Assembly (NCBI GenBank): GCA_947645355.1 | Contig: CANSCI010000002.1 | Location: forward strand, 1 to 64,000 | DNA from: an uncultured Dorea sp. | GTDB lineage: Bacteria; Bacillota; Clostridia; Lachnospirales; Lachnospiraceae | Length of the DNA: 64,000 nucleotides | Reading direction: 5' to 3' | In this document: piece after piece, positions 37,367 to 47,119 of the stretch | Layout: every line of letters starts with the position of its first letter | Position numbering within the stretch: position 1 is the stretch's first letter | Notes under the pieces: model-generated | Seen by the model: the letters and a program-made list of their open reading frames with translations, nothing else | The model's database searches: none | Told to the model about the DNA's origin: nothing | Position numbers and translations under genes: made by a program

Positions 37367-37412
37367 AAAGAGTACAGTATATATCTATGTGTAGATATAT
37401 ACTGTACTCTTT
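37367..37412. terminator. Bidirectional hairpin between convergent purF and glycan locus
   Basis: Perfect 21-bp inverted repeat AAAGAGTACAGTATATATCTA-TGTG-TAGATATATACTGTACTCTTT. Confidence 0.8.
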
Positions 37413-37426
37413 AACACATCTTCGCC

Positions 37427-38467
37427 TTAAACATTATTTTTTACCGCTTCCACGCAGCACTTAAGGCCCTCGGCCAAATGCACATGGGCCGTCCACCCCA
37501 GAGCCCTTAACGCCGAGGCATCCAAAAGAGATCTCTGGTGCATGGAATATCCCCTTCGCTCCTCTTCCTCCGGCAGCTCATAGACGACCTTTGTCCCTGC
37601 CAGCCCTGCCAATTCTTCAGCCATCTCTCCAAGCTTCACATCAGAAGCCGCATCCGCGATATTGTACGCCTTGCCTGATGCTCCGCGCAACATTGTATAC
37701 AGCACCCCCATTGCTGCATCCGTGACAAATGTATACGAATATTCCTGCCTGCCCTCGCTCTTCAGCACAATATCCCTGCCCTCTGCCGCCCTCCTGATAA
37801 ACTGTGCCGCCGCCTTGGAATCATCCGGCAATGACGTAGGTCCATAGATCCGGCTGAGCCGGGGGATCACAAACCCCACCCCATATGCCTGCCCGTACGC
37901 ATTGCACAGCGCCTCACCCAGTCTTTTACTCTCAGGGTATCCGGCCCGCACCGTATTACAGTCAATATATCCCAGATAGCTTTCGTCAAAGCTTCTCACA
38001 TCTCCGCGATTTTCCCCATAGATCTCCACTGACGACAGAAAGCAAAAACGTTTGATGCCATGGGATACCCCATATTCCAGAAGTTCTCTGGTACCCAGCA
38101 CATTTGCCGTAATCGTTCCGACAGGATCCCGCGCATATTGAAGAGGATGCGTATTGCTGGCTGCATGGATGATATATCCGGTCTCCCCGCATTCCGGGAT
38201 CTTCTGATTAATATCACAGGACATGTACTGAAATCCCTCCTCCTTCCAATAATCAGCAAAACGCTCTCTCGCCACCGCCTTCCTCCGGCTTAACGCAACG
38301 ATCCTGAACTTCTGTCCCATTTCCATCTTCCTGTACATGAATAGATCTGTCAGACATTTCCCGATCCCCCCTGTTGCACCTGAAATAAGAATGGTTCTCC
38401 CCTCCAGCTGTTCCCAGGGAAGTGGTTCTCTGCAGATCCGCTTGATTTCCTGTTCGTAGATCCCCAT
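37427..38467 (-). CDS. NAD-dependent epimerase/dehydratase (extended SDR)
   Basis: TILISGATGGIGKCLTDLF; IIHAASNTHPLQYARDP; YPESKRLGE. Confidence 0.87.
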   Translation of the reverse strand: MGIYEQEIKRICREPLPWEQLEGRTILISGATGGIGKCLTDLFMYRKMEMGQKFRIVALSRRKAVARERFADYWKEEGFQYMSCDINQKIPECGETGYIIHAASNTHPLQYARDPVGTITANVLGTRELLEYGVSHGIKRFCFLSSVEIYGENRGDVRSFDESYLGYIDCNTVRAGYPESKRLGEALCNAYGQAYGVGFVIPRLSRIYGPTSLPDDSKAAAQFIRRAAEGRDIVLKSEGRQEYSYTFVTDAAMGVLYTMLRGASGKAYNIADAASDVKLGEMAEELAGLAGTKVVYELPEEEERRGYSMHQRSLLDASALRALGWTAHVHLAEGLKCCVEAVKNNV

Positions 38468-38485
38468 ATATCCGGTTTCCTTTCC

Positions 38486-39631
38486 TTAAATTAAAAAGTT
38501 CTTATCCGCATAAACGATCCTGTACTTTTTTTGGCACATATAAAAATACAGCGTCATCAACCGCTCCGACACAAACCCCGGATAGCGGTTCCCGTAAGGA
38601 TCCTCTTTCTCCCCGCCGTGATCCGCCACAGCCTCCAGGATCGGGAACAGCCATCCGCACAGCCGATCCAGGATCTCCCGGTGCATAATAAACATATTGC
38701 AGGTAAAATACAGATTGCCTGCAAATACCTTCTGCGCCCACACATAGGCCTCAGGATCATATTTTTGTAAATAAGAAAGAAGAAAATCCCAGTCCGACGG
38801 GTCATGCCTCTCCCGGTAATTTTCTCCGATGCTCGGAGCAATATACGCCGGCACCGGAAGGATCATATCTATGTGGTTCTTTTCCATAATGTCAAGCCAA
38901 TCCGGCGGCAGAAGAAAATGCCTCCGGTAATGGGACAGCCCTATCACGTCCTCCTTTGCATGCTTCCAGATCCAGTAAAGACCGGTAAGCTCACAAAACT
39001 GCCGGTTTCTTGCCGATATATTCTCTCCGGTGTCATCCGTCAGGATCCCCGGCTTCAACCGTTGATCTGTAAGAGCCGCCCCTACCTGAATCGCCTTTTC
39101 ATAGGACGGACTTTCATAAGGGGCAGAAAGAGGACGGTCATAAATGGATTTTGCCATATAGATGCAGCCCCGCAAGGACCTTTCTTTCTCATCTCCCGGC
39201 GGCAGAGCAGCCGCCCCGGAGGAAAACTCATAAATCTTTACAAACTCTCTCCCCTCCTGTCTGTATACTTTCTGCACGTAGGCATTGCGAAAGTCACTGT
39301 CCATCTCTGCACTGACCGGAAGAATCCTTTTGGAACCCAGCTTTCTCAGAGTCTCCTCAATCCGTGCATGATAGATCCCCTTTGTGGCAATCAAAACCGG
39401 AAATGCCGGATTCAGGGGAAATTGATCTGACAGCTCCCGAACGGGGACCCCATCCACAGAAGCATCATTTCCTGTCAGCGTATCCACAAGAAAAGCCTCT
39501 ACCGATAACTCAGGATATAGAAAATCCAGGTAACCTTTTACGGCTTTTCCACGGGAAGCCGCGCCCACAATATAGACTTTCCCGGCCGCCTCCAGACAGC
39601 CTGGCCCTGTTCTTTCCATCTGATCACTCAT
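38486..39631 (-). CDS. DUF4422-type glycan-biosynthesis protein with N-terminal Rossmann-like module
   Basis: YIVGAASRGKAVKGYLDFLYPELSVEAFLVD...; DUF4422-like KPGILTDDTGENISARNRQFCELTGLYWIWKHAKEDVIGLSHYRRHF. Confidence 0.8.
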   Translation of the reverse strand: MSDQMERTGPGCLEAAGKVYIVGAASRGKAVKGYLDFLYPELSVEAFLVDTLTGNDASVDGVPVRELSDQFPLNPAFPVLIATKGIYHARIEETLRKLGSKRILPVSAEMDSDFRNAYVQKVYRQEGREFVKIYEFSSGAAALPPGDEKERSLRGCIYMAKSIYDRPLSAPYESPSYEKAIQVGAALTDQRLKPGILTDDTGENISARNRQFCELTGLYWIWKHAKEDVIGLSHYRRHFLLPPDWLDIMEKNHIDMILPVPAYIAPSIGENYRERHDPSDWDFLLSYLQKYDPEAYVWAQKVFAGNLYFTCNMFIMHREILDRLCGWLFPILEAVADHGGEKEDPYGNRYPGFVSERLMTLYFYMCQKKYRIVYADKNFLI

Positions 39632-39693
39632 TCCTGCTTCTGCCTCTCCTCTTCCAAATGCTTTTTATCTATTTTTCTTTAACATGGCTTATA

Positions 39694-40995
39694 TTAACCG
39701 CTCTCAATATGCTGTATCATCACCGGTTTCCCTGTCTCCTTATACAGCCAGACCACCGAACTCCAATCCCCGTAATATGCGTCGCTTAACCCGATGGCCG
39801 GATACATATCAGGTGTATCGTCAAAGATTCCTTTATCCTCCTGAATAAACTGATCTTTTATCTCCATGTATCTTTTATATAACTGTGGATGTGAGGACAA
39901 AAGTGTAGCCTCCATCAAAGGATGGGGACGCCACAAAAGTATCACTTCTTCCTGCTCCCCAATATATTGAATTACGTCATGGATCTTCTCTAAATACGGA
40001 GCGCCTCCGTTCAGCAGGCTGTTTACACTGGTGTTATAAAAAATCACCTTTTTCCCCTCTGCCTTTTTCTTCCATTCCTCCGGTATATCCCGGCTCTGCC
40101 TGTTCATAGAACGCACTTTGTCTATTTTGGGAGAACCTAGGGGCAGAAGCTTTTTTGCAAGGTCAAACCCCGGGAAAATCTCCTCAAACTGGCGGATATA
40201 TTCTTCTTTTTCCTTTTCATTCTGCACAACCACATAATCGGCGTAAAGCAAAACCTTAACCATCGTTACATGCTCTGCAACACTTTTTCCGTCCCACACA
40301 TAATAAGGAATATATACCAATTTTTCTGTAAAAGTTTTTATATTTTTTGAGTAAAAGAAAGGATGGACACTGGTTGTGTAATTTCCGTCGTCAAAAGGGT
40401 TATGGATAAATACAAGATCCGGCTGCCGCAGCTTAAAGTCATAGGCATCGTAATGGGTAATCTCTACATAATCGGGGAAAAGTTCTCCCTCATAGTGCTC
40501 TTCCCGGAACGACCCGTCCGGATTCCGGTCATAGTATGGAATAGGGATGACATAGACATCCGCATTCTCATCCTCCTTCGCCGCCATCCAGACACTCTCC
40601 AGCGAATCCCACATGGCTGCTTTGTACGGAAGAAATACAACCTCCTGCTTATCCGGCATATCTTTTTCCAGATCATGCCGAATCCGGGAAAGGTGCCCTT
40701 TCATCCGTTTCAAAAGTTCCGCCTGCATGGTTGAATCGTCAGCAGTAAGAGACAACTGATACAGCGTCTCGCAATAATCCTCCAGTTCATTGACCGTATC
40801 TGTCCCTTCCCCGCACAGGGATTCCACTGTATTTCCTATACGGATGGCGCTCTCCTGGGCGTCAGCCAAAAGCCCTGTCAGCTTCTGCATCTGTCCGCCG
40901 CCGGCTCCTTTTACCAGAATCTCCTTGATTGTCCGGCACGTCTCATCCTGCAGATCAACCATAGAAAATAATTTCTTTCTCATTGTCCGGCTCAT
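39694..40995 (-). CDS. CDP-glycerol glycerophosphotransferase-like protein
   Basis: VVFLPYKAAMWDSLESVWMAAKED...; KIIFYNTS..LLWRPHPLMEAT; GLSDAYYGDWSSVVWLYKETGKPVM. Confidence 0.68.
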   Translation of the reverse strand: MSRTMRKKLFSMVDLQDETCRTIKEILVKGAGGGQMQKLTGLLADAQESAIRIGNTVESLCGEGTDTVNELEDYCETLYQLSLTADDSTMQAELLKRMKGHLSRIRHDLEKDMPDKQEVVFLPYKAAMWDSLESVWMAAKEDENADVYVIPIPYYDRNPDGSFREEHYEGELFPDYVEITHYDAYDFKLRQPDLVFIHNPFDDGNYTTSVHPFFYSKNIKTFTEKLVYIPYYVWDGKSVAEHVTMVKVLLYADYVVVQNEKEKEEYIRQFEEIFPGFDLAKKLLPLGSPKIDKVRSMNRQSRDIPEEWKKKAEGKKVIFYNTSVNSLLNGGAPYLEKIHDVIQYIGEQEEVILLWRPHPLMEATLLSSHPQLYKRYMEIKDQFIQEDKGIFDDTPDMYPAIGLSDAYYGDWSSVVWLYKETGKPVMIQHIESG

Positions 40996-41010
40996 ATATG
41001 ACCCTCCCTG

Positions 41011-41724
41011 CTACTTCATACCTTCCATCTTTTTCGCCTCCAGCAGCGCCTCAAAAATCTCCAGGTCATCGATGGAAGTCAGCTTAATATTTTTTTCAGA
41101 ACCCAGAGAAAAATACAGACGATACCCTAACTCCGTAAAGAGCGTACAGGTAGACACTGAATTGGTGATCCCTTTCTTCTGTGCATCCTCATGAGCCTTC
41201 AAAAGCGTCCCTACGGAAGCACACTGGGGTGTTTGGGTAACCTTCAGGTTATCTCTGGATATCTGTCCGGATGAGGTGATCCCGTCTTCTGTACACAGCA
41301 TGGCCGTGTTGCACGGCACAACCGACACTGCGTTGCCGAATTGTGCGGCCACCCGGATACAATCCGAGATGATCTCCTCCGACACCAGCGGACGGATCGC
41401 GTCATGCACCAGTATCAGATCCTCCTTCTCATGGCGGGATGCGATATCCTGCACACCCTTTCGGATCGACTCCTGCCCATTGCCTCCACCCGGCACGATC
41501 TTTTCCAGTTTGGTAATGTCATACTGTCTGCAATAGGCATTTAAGATCTTCTCCCAGCCCTCTACGCATACCACAACAATCCCATCAATACAAGGATGTT
41601 TCTGAAAAGCTTCCATCGTATACAGGATCACCGGTTTGTCCTGTACATTTAAAAACTGCTTCGGAATGTCCTGTCCCATCCGCTGCCCGTAGCCGCCTGC
41701 AATAATTAAAGCAATATTCTGCAT
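41011..41724 (-). CDS. IspD/TarI-family cytidylyltransferase
   Basis: ALIIAGGYGQRMGQDIPKQFLNVQDKPVILYTMEAFQKHP; LVHDAIRPLVSEEII. Confidence 0.9.
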   Translation of the reverse strand: MQNIALIIAGGYGQRMGQDIPKQFLNVQDKPVILYTMEAFQKHPCIDGIVVVCVEGWEKILNAYCRQYDITKLEKIVPGGGNGQESIRKGVQDIASRHEKEDLILVHDAIRPLVSEEIISDCIRVAAQFGNAVSVVPCNTAMLCTEDGITSSGQISRDNLKVTQTPQCASVGTLLKAHEDAQKKGITNSVSTCTLFTELGYRLYFSLGSEKNIKLTSIDDLEIFEALLEAKKMEGMK

Positions 41725-41737
41725 GAATCATACCTCA

Positions 41738-42430
41738 CTACTTCATATGATATAATGCCTTGAACATCTCCACATCCTCAACGGCATTGATCTTAATATT
41801 TAGATCCGATCCCCTGGAAAAGTACACAGTCTCCCCCAGTCTGGCGATCATACTGTTATTGTCCATGCAGTAAAGCACTCCTTTTTCCAGAGCCTCCGCA
41901 TGCATTTTTTTCAAATATCCCAGGCGGTACGACTGAGGCGTCTGGATCCGCCGGACCTTTTGTTTGACAATACTTTCCTTTCCGCTGAGCCCGTCATCAC
42001 TGAGCATGATCGTGTCCACTGAGCGCACAGCTGCCACTCCCATGCCCTTTTTCCTGCAGGTGCAGATACTGTCTGTGATCAGATCCTCCGTCACCAGGGG
42101 ACGGATCGCGTCATGCACGACGATCACATCATCCGGCTCTCCGTTCTGCGCCAGCCATTCCACACCCCGGCGGCTGGATTCCTGACCGTCCGGACCGCCT
42201 TCCACGATGGCCGACAGCTTTGTTATATTAAACTGCTTCGCATAGGCCCGCACCATCTCCTGCCAGCCAGGCAGACAGGAGACAACGATCTCGTCGATCT
42301 CCGGGTGTCTCTGAAAGGCCTGTAGTGTATATACAATCACCGGACGATTATCTACAATCACAAACTGTTTTGGAATATCCATCTGAAAACCCGGGTCAAG
42401 CCCTGCGGCCAGTATTAGTCCTTTGTTCAT
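41738..42430 (-). CDS. IspD/TarI-family protein with degenerate nucleotide-binding motif
   Basis: GLILAAGLDPGFQMDIPKQFVIVDNRPVIVYTLQAFQRHP; VVHDAIRPLVTEDLI. Confidence 0.85.
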   Translation of the reverse strand: MNKGLILAAGLDPGFQMDIPKQFVIVDNRPVIVYTLQAFQRHPEIDEIVVSCLPGWQEMVRAYAKQFNITKLSAIVEGGPDGQESSRRGVEWLAQNGEPDDVIVVHDAIRPLVTEDLITDSICTCRKKGMGVAAVRSVDTIMLSDDGLSGKESIVKQKVRRIQTPQSYRLGYLKKMHAEALEKGVLYCMDNNSMIARLGETVYFSRGSDLNIKINAVEDVEMFKALYHMK

Positions 42431-42460
42431 ATATTATCATTTCCTCTCTATTTCTACATT

Positions 42461-42489
42461 ATTATATTTCGATTGACTGCAGATTGCAA
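42461..42489 (-). promoter_or_regulatory. Possible internal promoter before the tandem IspD-like genes
   Basis: On - strand: TTGCAA (42484-42489), 17 nt, TATAAT (42461-42466). Confidence 0.5.
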
Positions 42490-42511
42490 GCAGTCTGCAA
42501 TCCTTGCAGCT

Positions 42512-43657
42512 TCACGATTCATACAGATCCATCAGTTTCCCGCAGGATGCCTCAATATGATACCCGGTCTGCCAAAAGCTTCTGTCTATCCTGCCTTGGC
42601 CGTCTTCTTTCCTGGCCCTGGCCGTTCTATCCGCCTCTACGTCTGCTTTCTTAAGCGCTTCTGTCCAGATCCTCTCTTTAAGAGGCAGGAACTTCACCAG
42701 GCCGGTGATATCTGTCTCCTCCGTCACAGAATCTGATACCAGGCACCTAAGGCCGACAGCCTGAGCCTCTATCACAGAGATCGGAAGCCCTTCAAATATA
42801 GAGGGAAGGCAGAACACATCCATTGCCTGCAGCAAGTCCGGAATATCCTCCCGCCAGTCATAACACATCACATGTTCCTGCATTCCCAGCTCACCGACAA
42901 GCTTTCTCACTTCCGATATCTTTTCTCCCTGCCCGATCAGGATCAGATATAACCTTTGATCCTTTTCATGTGCTGTGGCAAAACACCTAACCAGAAATTC
43001 CTGATTCTTCTGATAGCTATACCTCCCTACATTGCCGACCACGATCCGATCCTTGATTCCAAGCCGGCCGCGGATCACTTCCCTCATCTCCCGACTATAA
43101 CGAAACCGCCGTGTATCTATAGCATTGGGAAGGATACGGATCCGATCCCTTGGAATATCCGGGGAAAAGAGCCAGTCTGCCGCCACCCGGGAACAGGCGC
43201 ACAGATCCGTCGCGTATTCCATAGAAAACCGGGCTTTGTAATCCATATGGTCTCTCCATAGCTTCTCCCGTTCTGCCGGATCTACAAAATCAAGCCCCGA
43301 ATTATGGGAATGGACAATGACCTTCGGAACCTTCATCTGCATCGCGATCTCTTCTATTAAGAATCCGCGCCAGGCACTTGTATGCAGATGGAGCACATCG
43401 AAGCCCTCCTCCAGAATACTCCTGATCTCCCTTGCAAATGCTTCTCTTCCATCTCTCTGGACACTATTCAGCTGATACACCGGGAACCTAAAACTCTCAT
43501 ATTCCTTAGTTGCCCTGAGACTGTCCGCCGATCTCGTTAGAAATGAAAACTCATACTTGGACTGATCAATATACGGTATATGGTTGAAAATATAGCGGTA
43601 TACACCGTTATGAATCTCCGGCGGCGTCATATGTAATATTTTCATCATATGCTGCAC
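42512..43657 (-). CDS. Glycosyltransferase family 1/4
   Basis: VGNVGRYSYQKNQEFLVRCFATAHEKDQRLYLILIGQGE; CLPSIFEGLPISVIEAQAVGLRCLVSDSV. Confidence 0.92.
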   Translation of the reverse strand: MQHMMKILHMTPPEIHNGVYRYIFNHIPYIDQSKYEFSFLTRSADSLRATKEYESFRFPVYQLNSVQRDGREAFAREIRSILEEGFDVLHLHTSAWRGFLIEEIAMQMKVPKVIVHSHNSGLDFVDPAEREKLWRDHMDYKARFSMEYATDLCACSRVAADWLFSPDIPRDRIRILPNAIDTRRFRYSREMREVIRGRLGIKDRIVVGNVGRYSYQKNQEFLVRCFATAHEKDQRLYLILIGQGEKISEVRKLVGELGMQEHVMCYDWREDIPDLLQAMDVFCLPSIFEGLPISVIEAQAVGLRCLVSDSVTEETDITGLVKFLPLKERIWTEALKKADVEADRTARARKEDGQGRIDRSFWQTGYHIEASCGKLMDLYES

Positions 43658-43732
43658 CTCCTACTTTCTTTTTTATCACGGCCTCCGCAGGCGACGGATC
43701 CTTCAGATCATAGAGCCTCCGATCTCTCCGGC

Positions 43733-45250
43733 TTAATCCTCTTCAGGTTTTACTATCCTGTCCAACCATTTTATGAGCTGTTGTACCACAGCCGCCGAGG
43801 CTCTTCCCTCATCATAAGAACCATATTGTTCCAAAAATCCGCCTAATTCTTTTTTATAGCTCTCTTCATCAAACTCTCTGATCTTCCTGCACAGTTCTTC
43901 ATTACTGAATGCTTCTATATATGGCATCTGTCCGAAAGGAAGATAGTAGCCCCGCTCTTTTTGATACTTGTCCAGATCCGGATGGAACAAAAAAACAGGC
44001 TTCTTCTGAAGGGAAAAATCCCACATAATGGACGAATAGTCCGTGATCAGGATATCCGCAACAGCCAGTAATTCCTGGACATCCTCATAGGCCGTCACAT
44101 TGATCCATTCATCGCACCAGGAATATCTCCTTTCAGGATTCTTCTCATAAGGATGGAATCTTATAAAATGCCGGAATCTCTTCCCAAATCTTTCTTCTAA
44201 GGCCTGCCCAATCTCTTCCATCCTGAGGATTTCCTCCTTCATCATGCAGACATCTTTACCGGAACCCTGAATTTCTTCTGTTCCTGAAGCTTCCCGGTAA
44301 GTAGGCGCAAAAAGTACAATCCTCTCTTCCGGCCCTACCCGGTACAGTTCCTCGATCTTTCTTCTTCTCTCCCCTGCTTTCCAGAAAATATCGTTCCTGG
44401 GATACCCACACTCCAAAATCTCTCCCTGATAATGAAAGGCGCTCCGATACAAACGGCTGTTGAAGCTTGTCGGGGATACCATGACATCTTCCATCCCTGA
44501 ATTCATCTCGCAAAGATCCAGATAGGAAACCGGAAGCCCTTCCGCATCAAATTCGATCTTCTTTAAGGGACCCCCGCCATGCCAGGTCTGCATATAAAAC
44601 TGTCCGCCCCTTTTTCTGGTAAGATAACTTTTATGCTGATTGTCTATCCAGATCTTCGCGGTACCAAGCTCATAATAATGCTCGTAGGAACCGTACTGAA
44701 CCGTGCGTATTCCTTTCGGGAACTGTGCACGGCAATCATTCGTAAGCCACACCAGATCCAAAGGACGTTCTTCTTTTACCCCCGACCTCCCCTTCAGTAG
44801 CTCTAATGCAATATATTTGGGATTCCCGCCGAAGCCGTATCCGTCACGATGTGATAACACAATTTTATCTTCTGATACCGGAAACTCCCAGATCTCCTTG
44901 TACATCTGCTCCATCAGCATGGAAACTGTACAGTATGCCTGAAATCCTTTCTTTTCCAAATACTCTTTTATCTGCATTTCATATCTTGGCATTACTGATA
45001 TGATCACGTAAGAGTCCTCCCGGACATTGCAATATTCCGTTATCTCTTTGACGGGATACCCACGCAGAGAATCCGGATTCCCTTTTCTGTCGGACACCGC
45101 AATGCCAATCTGGCGCCCGTGCAGATATGGGTCTAAGAGGCACAATAGATCCCCTGCCACCCCTCCGGCCCCATAGATCAAGATATATTGATATTTTTTG
45201 AAATGTTCTGATAACTTTTCTAAAAAAACAGACTTCATTTTATTCACCAC
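43733..45250 (-). CDS. CDP-glycerol/ribitol phosphotransferase-family protein with N-terminal Rossmann-like module
   Basis: ILIYGAGGVAGDLLCLLDPYL N-terminus; QTWHGGGPLKKIEFDAEG; VLFAPTYREASG; LITDYSSIMWDFSL. Confidence 0.9.
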   Translation of the reverse strand: MVNKMKSVFLEKLSEHFKKYQYILIYGAGGVAGDLLCLLDPYLHGRQIGIAVSDRKGNPDSLRGYPVKEITEYCNVREDSYVIISVMPRYEMQIKEYLEKKGFQAYCTVSMLMEQMYKEIWEFPVSEDKIVLSHRDGYGFGGNPKYIALELLKGRSGVKEERPLDLVWLTNDCRAQFPKGIRTVQYGSYEHYYELGTAKIWIDNQHKSYLTRKRGGQFYMQTWHGGGPLKKIEFDAEGLPVSYLDLCEMNSGMEDVMVSPTSFNSRLYRSAFHYQGEILECGYPRNDIFWKAGERRRKIEELYRVGPEERIVLFAPTYREASGTEEIQGSGKDVCMMKEEILRMEEIGQALEERFGKRFRHFIRFHPYEKNPERRYSWCDEWINVTAYEDVQELLAVADILITDYSSIMWDFSLQKKPVFLFHPDLDKYQKERGYYLPFGQMPYIEAFSNEELCRKIREFDEESYKKELGGFLEQYGSYDEGRASAAVVQQLIKWLDRIVKPEED

Positions 45251-46289
45251 AATTTCTCATAGAAATAATCATTCTCTTATACATGGTAAGAAGATCCGTT
45301 TCCGGTCTCCATCCCAGCCTCCTAAGCTTCGCCGTATCCAGGTTCATCTTCAGTACCGGTGCATACCCCAGCTCCTTCTGCCGTTCTTTATCCGGTTCCA
45401 CATGTACGCAGATCTTCCCCTCTGCACACCCCGCTGCAACTAATTCGGCCATCTCCCTGATGCTGCAGTAAGTAGATTCATTGGCCCCATTATACGCCTC
45501 TCCGTCGGCCCCTTTTGTCAGTACAGTCAAGATCGCCGTACAGGCGTCCGCCAGATACAGGTAACTCCTTCTGGTTTCTCCCGCCGTATGCAGCACAATA
45601 TCCTTTCCTTCTGTCACACATCTGGCAAACTCGGCAAATACACGGGAATCATGATATTCTACTCCCGGCCCGAATGTCTGTGTCAGCCGGAGTACCCGGA
45701 CAGGCACCTGGAATTCTGAAAAATACGCGGCACACATACTCTCACACAGCCGCTTGCCCTCCGGGTAGGAAGAACGCACCGCCATCGTATCCAGATCCGT
45801 CCCGTGGAACTCCCCGATCTTCTCATCCGTCTTGGGCGCGCCGTACACTTCCATCGTAGAAAGATACACAAAGCCTTTTACTGAGTGCTTCCTGGCAATC
45901 TCCAGCATCCTTCTGGTTCCCTCTGTCGATGTATAGATAACCTTCACCGGATGCGCCGAAAAGTCCCTGCTTGAAGTAACACTTGCCGCATGGATCATAT
46001 AATCCGCCCTTTCACCCGCCAGATCCTCTTCACCTAATTCTGTAATATCCGAGCAGATATACCTTACCCTGCTGCCCAAATCTTCCCAGGCACGGCGCGC
46101 CTTCTTACTGTCACGGACAACTGCCAGAACCCTGCACCCGCAATGCTGTACAAGAAACCGTACAAGATACTTTCCGATCAGTCCTGTGGCTCCGGAGACC
46201 AACACCGTACTGCCCGCAAGCCGTATGCGATCCACCCTTTTTGCGATATATTCCATATCTTCCTGTATGATCCGCTCTTTCTCCTGCAT
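45240..46289 (-). CDS. NAD-dependent epimerase/dehydratase (extended SDR)
   Basis: TVLVSGATGLIGKYLVRFL; MIHAASVTSSRDFSAHP; YPEGKRLCE. Confidence 0.87.
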   Translation of the reverse strand: MQEKERIIQEDMEYIAKRVDRIRLAGSTVLVSGATGLIGKYLVRFLVQHCGCRVLAVVRDSKKARRAWEDLGSRVRYICSDITELGEEDLAGERADYMIHAASVTSSRDFSAHPVKVIYTSTEGTRRMLEIARKHSVKGFVYLSTMEVYGAPKTDEKIGEFHGTDLDTMAVRSSYPEGKRLCESMCAAYFSEFQVPVRVLRLTQTFGPGVEYHDSRVFAEFARCVTEGKDIVLHTAGETRRSYLYLADACTAILTVLTKGADGEAYNGANESTYCSIREMAELVAAGCAEGKICVHVEPDKERQKELGYAPVLKMNLDTAKLRRLGWRPETDLLTMYKRMIISMRNCGE

Positions 46290-46375
46290 CCCGCCCTATC
46301 TCCTCTCTTCAAAGCCTTCGCACTCCGTACTGCCCGATCCTCTCCGCATCCCATACTGCCTGGCCGCACTCCGCA

Positions 46376-47092
46376 TTACTCTAACTGCTGGTTTTCTCTC
46401 GCATCATACAGCGCCCGGAACATGTAGAAATCATCCGGCGTTGTAATTTTAATATTTTCAGAGGAGCACTCTACGACATGCATATTCTTTCCATATGCCC
46501 GCATCAGAGTACAGGAATCAATCATGTCCGTATGGCCGTCTCTCACTGCCTGCTCCTGCGCTTCTAATAGTTCCTTAAGCCAAAAGCTCTGGGGCGCCTT
46601 GGCAAGACGGGAATGTTTCCTGTCTGCCACTTCACTGATGTTATTCTCGTCATCCGTCAGCACAAATGTCTCTTGGGCGGGCGCGCATGTAACCGCCGAC
46701 CCATACTCCTTCACAGCAGCAATGTTCTCGCTGATGATCCGGTCATTGATCAGCGGGCGGACACCGTCATGCACCAGAACTACGTGCCCGTCCGTCCCAT
46801 ACAGCTCTGCCGCTGCTTTGACTCCGTTATAGATGGATAACTGCCCTGTGTTCCCTCCCGGAACGATCTTCCTGATTTTATCCAGCCTGTATCTGTACTG
46901 CATCTCTTCCATATATGGGATCCAATCCTCAAGACACGCAACAATAACCGCATCTATCTCTTTATGATACTGGAAAACTTCAATCGTATGTACGATAATC
47001 GGTTTCCCGTGGATCAGCAGGAATTGCTTCGGCCTGTCTTTCGAATTCATCCTCTTCCCCGAACCGCCGGCGAATATAACAGCAATATTCAA
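46376..47092 (-). CDS. IspD/TarI-family cytidylyltransferase
   Basis: AVIFAGGSGKRMNSKDRPKQFLLIHGKPIIVHTIEVFQYHKEID; LVHDGVRPLINDRII. Confidence 0.9.
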   Translation of the reverse strand: MNIAVIFAGGSGKRMNSKDRPKQFLLIHGKPIIVHTIEVFQYHKEIDAVIVACLEDWIPYMEEMQYRYRLDKIRKIVPGGNTGQLSIYNGVKAAAELYGTDGHVVLVHDGVRPLINDRIISENIAAVKEYGSAVTCAPAQETFVLTDDENNISEVADRKHSRLAKAPQSFWLKELLEAQEQAVRDGHTDMIDSCTLMRAYGKNMHVVECSSENIKITTPDDFYMFRALYDARENQQLE

Positions 47093-47119
47093 TTGCTTTT
47101 CCCCCTTTATCCTTACATT

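Noticed and set aside
46290-46376. Short repeated words (GCACTCCG, TACTGCC) in the gap before the 46376 gene
   Set aside because: Too short and irregular to call a repeat element
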